Part shown: positions 37,001-46,263 of the stretch, in pieces | Numbering within the stretch: the stretch's first letter is position 1 | Layout: every line of letters begins with the position of its first letter | Source of the DNA: Eucalyptus grandis | Lineage: Eukaryota > Streptophyta > Magnoliopsida > Myrtales > Myrtaceae | Length of the DNA: 64,000 nucleotides | Reading direction: 5' to 3' | NCBI RefSeq assembly: GCF_016545825.1 | Contig: NC_052613.1 | Span: 47,536,112 to 47,600,111, forward strand | Translations under genes and position numbers: made by a program | The notes under the pieces: generated by a model | What the model was told of the DNA's origin: nothing | What the model saw: only the letters and a program-made list of their open reading frames with translations | The model's database searches: none

Positions 37001-38755
37001 GGAAGATAGTCGAAGTCCCATTCAGGAGAGGGGTTATCCAGCAAGCAGGTCTCAGAGTCCAAGGGGCAATATTCGCAGTCCTTCAAGGTCTCGTTCACAG
37101 TCTTACAGGTATATCTGTTGTTTTTCTAGTCTTGGTCGGAAACAATGCATCTCTTCCTTGTGCTTTGTCCAATTGTCAAATAATTTCTCCTTTAATCTGT
37201 TATTTTTCTAGTCTTGGTCTGGAACAATGCATCTCTTCTATGCGCTGGCTGATTGTCAAATAATTTTTCCTTTCCTCAAAATGAATTTTCTGTTTTTGGA
37301 ATATGACCTTGGCGATTAGGTTGGCATGAACTTGGTAATTATTTTTATGTTGCAAATTTAGTGGTTGACCATAAATGGCATAGGTTGTTCTGTTGAGATA
37401 GATCTGTGAGAATTCCTCCAGGTGCATATGATGCGGTATTTTTTGATATTTTACTCAACTTTAGGTGCTGTACGGATAGCAATTGATATTTATCAGGTGA
37501 TTGCTTTTACTGTGACACCCATATGATGTTCCATTGGCAAGAGAATTGATAAAGATGGTAAAGTACTTCAAATTTTCTTATGAGAGAAAGTATTAATACT
37601 TTGAATTTGCATGAATGAAGCATGTTCCCTCATTATGTTGTTGAAATTCATCAGTCCCATTTACTACTAACCAATAGCTAGGGATTTATCTGGTTTATGG
37701 TGGCATAGTGCTAGTATCTACAGTTTTAGCATATTTTCTGTTCATTGAAGTAGTTTGTTTGTGCATTTCCTGTGCAGCCCACGCTGAGAGCCTTCTGAGT
37801 AAGAATTACGGGGCTTGCAGTCAAGATGGTGGTATGCCAGTGGAGGTTCTTTACAAAGTGCACTGCCAAGTATCAAAGTGAACGATAAACAGTGTCCTTT
37901 TGGAGATCCTGTTGCTCTCTTCGAATTTTAAATATCATGGATTAGGCTAAGCTTTAGAAATGCTTTGTACGTTTTTGTTGGAGTTGGGCTTTGTGAACAT
38001 CAAGTGCAAGATGGTTGTTGGTTGTTGGTTGCTGGTCACTCTTTTTAAGTCCTACGTTCGACCTTAATGCATGGCTCTTAACTTTATATGTGTCTGGTTT
38101 TTCTTTATTGTCGGTTTAATGTGTATTCCCGGGCTTAGACACCAGATAAATGTGTGGGGTTACCCAGTGCTTGGAGTCGGTCCCAGTTCTGTATTAACCG
38201 CGGTTGATCTGCAATGAGCTACTCTGTCTCTTCCTTGTTATCGTCTGAACATAGTCGCGTTGAAACTAAGCCAGTTCTTGCTATTTGATGGTCATCTCCA
38301 TGTACAGGAAGAGATGAGCAACATTGATTTTGAATGCTTGAGGGTCAGTGGACATAAACACTGAATCATTTGAAGCTGGGTGGTCTGGGAGGACTTGGAT
38401 GGATCATTTGAATTTAAATTGTTTGGTCAAAATATAGCACCGACATCCTTGGTGTAAGAGACCTGTTTTTGGCGCTACAGGCTTTCGCGATTGTTGTCAT
38501 CTCATCGATGGGTATGGAGGAGGGAGGAAGAGAGGGAGAGGCGGGGCGGCTATGGAGATCGGAACGCGGTGAAGGCCGATATCAGTTGTGTCGTTGCGTT
38601 AAGGAGTGGTATCTAGATGAGCTAGGCCCCCTTAACCCTGCCTAGCACATGGCCTAACCAGGGCCGAACTCAATTCCATCCGAAGAACTACATTCGAGTG
38701 CACTGAATTAAGCCACTGCGACGACCACCACTCTATGATGTGCCTTTGCTGCCGA
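34002..38755 (+). repeat. SR-protein segment, copy A of a 4.7-kb duplication
   Basis: 34002-38755 aligns throughout with 57862-62620 at a nearly constant offset of about 23.86 kb. By eye it is highly similar, including introns and more than 1.5 kb of 3' non-coding sequence. Similarity begins abruptly at ttctggtcggaggaagaa in both copies and ends near tgctgccg. Neither end has a visible terminal repeat or target duplication. Confidence 0.92.
34515..37108 (+). pseudogene. SR splicing factor (SCL/SC35-like), truncated copy A with stop
   Basis: SCL proteins are nuclear splicing regulators with an N-terminal RRM and a C-terminal arginine/serine (RS) domain. Recognisable exons are 34515-34679, with the RNP1 block EPRGFGFVKF and later GGREIRIVFAEENRKTP; 34985-35024 (YSRSPTPDRHDSR); and 36884-37108 (RSPSPREDSRSP, then SRSQSPRGNIRSPSRSRSQS). 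All have AG/GT borders. The first half of the RRM (RNP2) and the start are missing upstream, exactly as in copy B. Codon 11 of the RRM exon is TGA (34546-34548) where copy B has CGA, consistent with a C-to-T change at a CpG. 34790-34900 is of unknown status. Non-functional as an RRM protein. Confidence 0.82.
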
Positions 38756-39392
38756 ATCTAATCCATATATCTAGAGAAACACCTATCCTGCTTCTTGAAT
38801 TTTGCTATCTACTAGATACCACGTGATTTATAAATTAGCATCAGTATCATTTTTTAATATTTGTTCTATTGTCGAATAAGACGTTTGAATCGGTGTGAGG
38901 AGATGAAAAGAAAAATGCCCAGAGTAACTTTCAGTTTCGTAGAAGCAAAATGGTAGGTACTGCCAAATTGCATTTCAATGTTTGTACTGCACTTTCCATG
39001 TAAATGAGAAACATTTCTCTGCCTTGCAAATAAAATGAACTTGCCAAGTTGCACGGACAAACTTAGGCGACCTTCTTCCCAAAGTTCTCTTAATAAGAAA
39101 TTGGAAGAGATGAAACTAATTCATGAATCTCATGTTTAGTGAATGAGAAGTCAAATAGCCTTTTTTATCAAAAGAAAGGTCGACATGCAAATGCAAGATG
39201 AAACTAATGTAATGGAGATCACGTCCAAGCTTGGACACCTAATTTTCTCTCCCTCTGGGAAGCCTTATTTTCATGAGGATCTTCTGTCAATGACCTAAAT
39301 CTGAAGGAAAAGGAGTTTAATAGTATCTCAACCTGGAGCTCTCCACTGATTCATATAAGGTAGTTGGCCGTTCTTAGCCAACAATTCGAATT
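38756..39392. other. No feature recognised
   Basis: This AT-rich stretch separates the SR-protein segment from the glutamine synthetase pseudogene. Nothing supportable was seen on either strand. Confidence 0.4.
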
Positions 39393-41090
39393 TTAGACCT
39401 TCAATGCTTACTTCTCAGTAGCAAGAGCTTCAGCCTTGATGGGGGGCTCCCACAAAATTGTAGTTTCAGCAAGTAATGAGGTCACGACGTATGGGTTCTT
39501 GTTTGAGGCAGGACACCTGTCTTCCAAGTAACCTATATATCATTTTAAGCCATTAACTAACTGAACAAGGAATGCGAACTTTGTACGTTTTATCAATATT
39601 CAGTAATAGTGAAGCATTTCAGAAAGTTTTTGATGCACTAAAAGAACCAAGATGTCCAAAGTCCTTACTTCAGCTTAGGAAGCAAGACTGTGGGAATGCT
39701 TTATGATTGTTAAAAAGTCAAAATTCCTTGTGCATAGTTGCAATCATGAAATCGACTGAGACTAGAAAGGATAAAGAATACTTATATGTATTATTTTTTT
39801 GTGGTAGTGTTTCTGGAATCATTTGATAAAGTTGAGCATCTCCAAATGATTTTTAGATAGAGCACATAAGGGAATTGGTATGGTCATTGTTATGGTACCT
39901 TTTCCTTGCTTCTCATTGTCACGGCCCACACAAATTGAGCAACCACAAGTGGCAACTCCCTGCATAACAATGCAAGTAATTTAGGCATCACAATGAAATA
40001 TGAGTTCATTAGCAGGGCAATCTTTAAATTTGACTAGTAGTTGGTATGCTTCTTTTGAGCATTACCGAAGACAATGTGTCGGTGTTGACTGTTTCATGCT
40101 TTCCCATCAATCTTCTCCATAGGCGCTAATGTGCTCCTCATGGCAAAGTGAGAGATTCATAATTGCCTTCTTTATCGCTTCAAAGCCTCCCTCTTCTCTC
40201 ATGCTTTTAGTATTGCAGAAAAGTCGAAGAACACACTCTTAAAGGTCCTTCATTGAACAAAAATTCTTAACTAAGTCCATGTTATTTCTATGGTGTGAAC
40301 CTGTTAGTTAGTATGGCATCCTGCACCGTTGCGGTCACCCTAAGAAGGAAGAGAATGCTTTTATCAACTTTGGGGTATAATAATGCGTAAATGGTGATAG
40401 TGAAGTCAGCTACCTCTATTGGCTTTGGATCTTACATGAGGACAACACAAGCTTGCTCAGTTATTCTTTATCGTATAAAAAAGATAAACAATCAAGTATT
40501 TAAATATCTCTGAACATGTCTGTATGCACTTATTTTGTTTGCTATTAATGGAATTTTGTTATTTTCTTGAGCAAGTAATTGAAATGTCACCTAAAGAAGG
40601 TATCTTGAACACCATAGATGATCTCCTGCTTCAATTCCCATGCTTCATCTGACTTGGTGTTCTCACTGCAAGATAGAAGCTAGTGTTGATAGCAACAGCT
40701 CTCTGCTTTTTTTCTATTTTCCTTTTTAAAATAACAAGCAAGCTGCATGTCAGGTATTACCTGGCCCAAATCACCACTCCATTGGTGCTATTAATGTTGA
40801 TACCAACATATAAGCAAGCCTTGTAGCGAGCATCGGATATATCTCAGTCGGATGACTTATCAGCCCCAACACCACAATAATGAGGCCCCTAAATGAAGAC
40901 AAAACCTCGCATCATAATACCATTTTTTTGTCATCAACTCAAAGCCTATTATTTATCAATATATAGGGAAATTTGTTGGGAAAAAATTTCTCACCTGGGA
41001 ACCTCGATATCCTCCGGTAGGCCAACCGAATGGCCATTGAACATTTATTTGCAGTAGGGTGTTTTCTTGCTCAATCCAATACATAATGTG
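39393..41090 (-). pseudogene. Chloroplast-type glutamine synthetase (GS2), 5'-truncated pseudogene
   Basis: GS2 makes glutamine from glutamate and ammonia in plastids, mainly for photorespiratory ammonia. In gene order the minus strand has 40995 to about 41090 (IEQENTLLQ, then [12 protein letters not shown]), 40761-40888 (YCGVGADKSS, DISDARYKACLYVGINIS), about 40589-40666 (MGIEAGDHLWCSRYLL), about 40310-40345 (GDRNGAGCHT), about 40140-40210 ([16 protein letters not shown]), about 40060-40140 ([21 protein letters not shown]), about 39895-39960 (CVGRDNEKQGKG) and 39393 to about 39535 ([18 protein letters not shown]). The C-terminal extension [16 protein letters not shown] is diagnostic of the plastid isoform. 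The transit peptide and N-terminal third are missing. Stops occur after DKSSD, in the third block and at 39408-39410. Confidence 0.88.
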
Positions 41091-42154
41091 AACATTTAGC
41101 CCAAAAATATGAACTTGTCCATTTCAAAACTTTATAATTCACGATATATAACTCATGTTTTTGGATCTCCCACCATTAAATGTCATTGATAACCTTTGGG
41201 TTACTGAATTTTAGCAACCCTGACGTGCTTGGTCGTTGATCGGCTTACCAGCTGGTGTATATGAATTGGAAATAACCCGAAGACAAACAATAATACTCCG
41301 CAAACCAATTGAAACGCCCTTTCTCGTTTCATCAACATGTTCAAATGATCTAACTGGTGGTCAGTGAGTTCTTTGTGATCCTCATTTGGCATTGTGTCCT
41401 CAGTGCCAAAATTCACACCATTTCTGTCTAGCCTGAAAAATAAAGCAGTGTAGGAAATAGACATATCTACTGAAACAAGCCTATGAGCTTAATATCATTG
41501 AAGATAGTTCAAACAACGAGCTCTATTAGTATGACTTGGCCTTCCGGTATGCATGATGGTTTAGTTTTGAAAAGATAAAAAGAATAGACTGAGTACTTCA
41601 AAGAAAGGAGTCTCCTTAGCTAGTGCCATCGCCGAAAAGTTGAAAACCGCTTTTTAGAGACTAGTTTCAAGAAGGACGGCTTACATTTTGAAGCATAAAT
41701 AGTGAGTCTTATTGATTTCCCTAAGGACACTACCACAAATTTCCTTTAAAAGAGAAACTAAAAACAGTGGCATAACTATGCTTTGCATTTCAGAACCATT
41801 TCAAGGTTATTCTCAAGCCTCATTCCCAAAAGCGAGCTTGCAAACAAGCAAAAAACCAAGGGCAGTTACAGAGTTGAAGGAAGTAGACTGCAGAGTGTCA
41901 CAATTTAAGAGATTAATGAAATTCCACTCCGGCAAGGATCAATCATCAAACATGTTATTATGATATTTCCTTAGATCTAATGGATGATCAACTTGTGAAT
42001 ATTGACGGTGCACCTAATTCTTTCCTCTTGCAATCAAAAGGCAATCACATTGAAGTACTTTCTTCTCTCACAAACTTTGCACAATCACAAATTGTCCTCG
42101 CCAACGGCTTTGGCGAAAATATCCATAAGATATCACCATCGCAAAGCAAGACTA
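41091..42154. other. Spacer between GS2 pseudogene and NLR segment copy 2
   Basis: No recognised gene. An 87-codon minus-strand frame (41201-41464) and a 78-codon plus-strand frame (41980-42216) are open but match nothing I know. The second runs into the duplicated NLR flank and is not open in copy 1, which argues against coding. Confidence 0.4.
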
Positions 42155-42852
42155 CCAAACACAACAATCACCAGTATGGCCAATTGACGTCACAGAACAA
42201 GAAAAATCTAAGATGAGAGTGGATACAAGAGAAACCGATTCCACACGAGGTCCACAACATAAGACTTCACATCGGTAGCGATTGATTTAGTCATCAAGAG
42301 AAATGACAACAATGTTTACCGCTTCATTCATTCATTCTGCCTCACACAGCACACATTTCTTTTGTAGACGTTGTCGACAAGAGACGTAGAACATATCAAT
42401 TGTCAACCAAACAAAATGTGCAGGACAACCTTGCTGAGATCAAAATGGAGAAGTCACAAATACGACCTCTTTTAATTTCAAAACATTTACTCAATTGCTT
42501 AAGGTGGTGCTCAAAATTGGCAAATGGATTTTACCTGAGAACCCCCGCGGAATGGCTGAACAACAAATCGAGAGCGTCAATTGTGGTCAAATGCTAAAGA
42601 TTGCCTTTGCTGTCCTCCCTTCGAGCGGAAATATACGCTTGGGAAATCAATCGCTGGATGAGACGAAGTATGAATTTTTCCTCATTTTTTCTCGCACTCT
42701 TTGGAATGAAGCGATGCACCCAAACCTTTCAGAGATTTTTTTCATGTCCCTCCCCAAATCAAATCGAGTATGGAAACATGATATCCGCAAATTAAAAATT
42801 GCAAAAATCTGGGAAACAAGGTCCCACATACCTTCAGTGAAGAAAATTAGGG

Positions 42853-45800
42853 TTAAAATTCTATGTTCGGGATACGAGCAATCTTGTCCCAGTCCTCACC
42901 TACTTTTCTTTTGCAACTCTTCTCCAATTCTCCGCAATTGTGGATCCACAGGTGAGTAAGGGATGTGAGCCTTTGCATTGCTTTAGGGAATGATGTCAAC
43001 GAGGAGCACCCGTCGATGTTGAGAATTTGAAGTGATTGAAAGGCCTCGATTTGCTCTGGTATATCCTTCAAATTGTCGCAAACCCCAATATAAAGACGCT
43101 TGAGATTGCTAGCCTGTAGAAGCCACTGTGGGAGAGATGTCAGTTGGGGAAGGCCAAAGATATCCACGGAGCGGAGACTCTGAAAACAATCATGGAAATC
43201 CAAGATGTTGCCACTTTCGTCTTTGGATTTATCCACCTTCTCACATTTCTCGATTTGCTCTGATAATTCCTTAAAATTGGGGCAATTGGAAATATCGAGA
43301 CACTCGAGACTGCATGCCTGTAGAAGCCACTCTGGGAGAAATGTCAGTTTGGGAAGCTCATCAATCCACACGGAGCGGAGACTGTGAAGGCCTCCATGGA
43401 AATCCAAGAAGTTGCCGCTTTCGTCTTTGGATATATCCAGCTCATCACACATCCTAATAGTGAGATCCACGAGGCTCGATAGATGTCGTATACCTTGCGA
43501 GAGGGAAGTCAACTGACTACAACAACTGATGTTAAGAGATTCAAGGGAAGTGAGACTTTGGAAAGCCTCTTCAGGCAAACATTTTGGAAAATTTGTACGT
43601 CGGATCTCCAGTCTCTTCAACTTATTAAGGCCAAGCATCATCTGATTTATCAACAACGCTCCGTTGGCTTCAGTCAAAGCTAACTCCTCAAGATGAGGAG
43701 TTAGTGGTATGGCTTTTAATTTTTCACAGCCATAAATCTTTAATTCCAATAGACTAGGAAATGATGCTAGTGAAGGGGATGATTGGTCCGACTCGATATA
43801 TTCCAATTTAGGCATATGAAAGATATACAAAGACTTGAGGCAAGGTAGTTGGCCCAGTGGGGGGAGACGTTCACATCTTTTGCAAGCATCAAACGATACG
43901 TGAACTAAATGTGGCAAGAAAGATACAAGACTATCCATCATCCACTTGGGAAAGGTCTCACCTTTATATTCCCCAATCTTCAACTTTTGCAGATTTGAGG
44001 GTGGCTTCAGTCTATCAAACAACACTTCATCTAGAGAATTGAAATCACCCCAATTGAGTACCAAAGATTCTAGAGAATGCTTCCCCATCAATATCTCATC
44101 CTCGCATTTGACTTCCACATTTGTTACGTATCCCAAATTTTCAATTGAAAGTTGTCCCTGGATGTTATTAAGCCCCTTTAGCTCCCCAAGTCCGCAATAA
44201 TTCTTAGCACGAGCTTTATCTTTGGGCAAAATGAAGTTCGTTAGCCTATGCAAAGAACTGATCTCTCCCATTCCACGTGGCAAATAACTAAGTGTAGAAC
44301 AACCAACTATGTCCAGATTCCGAAGGTTGACTAACTTCTTTATATCACTTGGCAACTTTTCGAGGGCATGACAGCAGTAGAGATTAAGTGTTTGCAAGCT
44401 TTGCAATCTTGTAATGGAGTTAGGAAGCCTTCTGAGTGTTTTGTTGTAAGAGAGATCGAGATATGTGAGATACTTCAACTCACAAATGGACCTTGGCACC
44501 TTCTTGACCGTTGTGGCATGCAGATCCAAGATGCGCAACCTCTTGAAATTTTGAATTAATTGGCTTAGGTCTACTTCACTTGTTAGATTTCTTCCCCAAC
44601 CTCCAATAGTACACAAAAATGTTCTCAATACACTTGGTTTCAAACGTGAGATTGGAAGTTCACCCATCAAATTGAAGGTTGAACCATAGGATATATGACG
44701 AGTTCTTTCATTTATTTGATTTGTGTCATCCCTTGCCACCCAACACCTATTCCCTGCAACGTTGCAAGCTAGATCATGCATCAAATCATGCATCTTGCAA
44801 GTTTCCTCATTTGTGTATGGTTTTTTTTTAAAATCTTGGAAGAAGTTACTCCAAAGTAGATCCTTGAAATATTCATGAGCAATGTCTTCTAAATGCTTAC
44901 TTGAATTTGATGGCTGGATAAATCCTTCTGCCATCCAAAGACTGACTAAAGTATGTTTCTTTATCTCATAATCTTTGGGAAATAATGAACAAATGGCGAA
45001 ACATTGTTTCAAATGTGAAGGAAGATTGTCATAACTTAGCTTGAGAATAGATATTATATCGTCTTTCCTTTGAGACACTTTTGGGAGCTCAACGTCTTTG
45101 AAACGTAACCATTCATCTTTAGTTTCCTTATGGAATAGTAAACCCCCAATAGTTCGAATGACCAATGGGACCCCAGAGCACTTTCTAACTATCTCTTCAC
45201 CAATAGCTAGCATGCTAGGATCTTGTATGCCCCCTTCTTTTGGAACAGCCATTTGCATTAACAAATCAAGAGAATTACTTTCAGATAAGCCCTCAAGACG
45301 AAGAGGCGGAGCAGGGGAGGTGATCTTTGCAACCGAAGGAAGGCGTGTAGTTATAAGGATCTTGCTTCCTCTAGCACCTCCCATCAATAATGATTTCAAG
45401 TTGTGCCATGTTTCTAAATTTGCATCCCACAAATCATCCAAAACTAAGAGATATCTCCTTCCATCAATTATTTTCCTCAGTTCAATTTGCAACCTATCCA
45501 TCACATTGTAGTTTGGTTCTTTCTTCTCCACACAAACTATGATATCTTTCACTATTTTTATCATGTCAAAGTCATTAGAGACACAAACCCACATTTTCAA
45601 GTCAAAATGTTTACCGATCATCTCATCATTATACACAAATTTAGCAAGAGCTGTTTTTCCAAGCCCACCAATACCAACTATTGGAAGGATAGAAACGTCC
45701 TCTTTCACATCCATATCTAGTAAGAATTTCATGACATTCTTTTTATCATTACCTCTTCCAATAATGTATTCTTCACGTATAAACGAATGCGTCTCCTCTC

Positions 45801-46263
45801 TCTTCCTCCGCCCTCTCTGTGCTTGTGAATTCATAGGTCCCTTGTCCAAGAGGAAGTTCTTTTCAGCCTCAATAGCTTTCAATCTCTCCCTCACTTCTCT
45901 TATCTTTCTACTCATCTTCAATTCAAAGGCAAGCTGGTTTGAACTTGAGAAAAATGTTCTTACCTCCTTGATCATATGATTGTCGCCCCTTAGTTCTCGT
46001 CGCATAACTTCTATAGTAAATTCTTCAAGCACGTCCTGCAAGTCATAGAAAGCCTCTTTTAGTTTTTCCACCCAATCTTTGATTTGGGAACTCTGGTGTT
46101 GTTGCTCTTCTGCATCGTCCAGCACAGAATGAAGCATGGTGACGGTGCTCTCGAGCACCTGAAGTTCACGCTTGACGCCTCCTAAATTTCCAACCTTCTC
46201 CGGTGCTTGAATAATCAGATTGGCAAGGATGCTTCCACCAATGCTGGTGACAACTTCTGCCAT
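42853..46263 (-). CDS. CC-NBS-LRR (CNL) disease-resistance protein, intact, 1136 aa
   Basis: A single uninterrupted reading frame from ATG 46263 to the stop at 42853, with no intron in the coding region. Layout: Rx-N coiled coil (residues 1-140, with the EDVID-like LQDVLEEF at 75-82); NB-ARC with P-loop GIGGLGKTALA (197-207), RNBS-A FDLKMWVCVSNDFD (220-233), kinase-2 LLVLDDLWD (272-280, W of non-TIR type), RNBS-B GSKILITTRL (299-308), GLPL GVPLVIRTIGG (364-374), RNBS-D CFAICSLFPKDYEI (421-434) and MHD in MHDLMHDLA (491-499); then LRRs from about 575 to 1120. All nucleotide-binding motifs are intact, so an ADP/ATP switch is expected. Such proteins act inside the cell as effector sensors. The ATG is shared with the paralog and gives the standard MAE start. 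A good donor AAG|GTATGT lies about 20 bases after the stop, suggesting a 3'-UTR intron. The LRR has an in-frame 68-residue duplication. Confidence 0.95.
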   Translation of the reverse strand: MAEVVTSIGGSILANLIIQAPEKVGNLGGVKRELQVLESTVTMLHSVLDDAEEQQHQSSQIKDWVEKLKEAFYDLQDVLEEFTIEVMRRELRGDNHMIKEVRTFFSSSNQLAFELKMSRKIREVRERLKAIEAEKNFLLDKGPMNSQAQRGRRKREETHSFIREEYIIGRGNDKKNVMKFLLDMDVKEDVSILPIVGIGGLGKTALAKFVYNDEMIGKHFDLKMWVCVSNDFDMIKIVKDIIVCVEKKEPNYNVMDRLQIELRKIIDGRRYLLVLDDLWDANLETWHNLKSLLMGGARGSKILITTRLPSVAKITSPAPPLRLEGLSESNSLDLLMQMAVPKEGGIQDPSMLAIGEEIVRKCSGVPLVIRTIGGLLFHKETKDEWLRFKDVELPKVSQRKDDIISILKLSYDNLPSHLKQCFAICSLFPKDYEIKKHTLVSLWMAEGFIQPSNSSKHLEDIAHEYFKDLLWSNFFQDFKKKPYTNEETCKMHDLMHDLACNVAGNRCWVARDDTNQINERTRHISYGSTFNLMGELPISRLKPSVLRTFLCTIGGWGRNLTSEVDLSQLIQNFKRLRILDLHATTVKKVPRSICELKYLTYLDLSYNKTLRRLPNSITRLQSLQTLNLYCCHALEKLPSDIKKLVNLRNLDIVGCSTLSYLPRGMGEISSLHRLTNFILPKDKARAKNYCGLGELKGLNNIQGQLSIENLGYVTNVEVKCEDEILMGKHSLESLVLNWGDFNSLDEVLFDRLKPPSNLQKLKIGEYKGETFPKWMMDSLVSFLPHLVHVSFDACKRCERLPPLGQLPCLKSLYIFHMPKLEYIESDQSSPSLASFPSLLELKIYGCEKLKAIPLTPHLEELALTEANGALLINQMMLGLNKLKRLEIRRTNFPKCLPEEAFQSLTSLESLNISCCSQLTSLSQGIRHLSSLVDLTIRMCDELDISKDESGNFLDFHGGLHSLRSVWIDELPKLTFLPEWLLQACSLECLDISNCPNFKELSEQIEKCEKVDKSKDESGNILDFHDCFQSLRSVDIFGLPQLTSLPQWLLQASNLKRLYIGVCDNLKDIPEQIEAFQSLQILNIDGCSSLTSFPKAMQRLTSLTHLWIHNCGELEKSCKRKVGEDWDKIARIPNIEF
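43207..43614 (-). repeat. In-frame 204-bp LRR duplication in the intact NLR
   Basis: The block beginning KDESGN-LDFH occurs at residues 947 and 1015, exactly 68 residues apart. Matching DNA (gcc-ctttcgtctttgga) starts at 43210 and 43414, 204 bp apart. The frameshifted paralog has one unit. This adds about three LRR strands. Limits are approximate. Confidence 0.85.
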
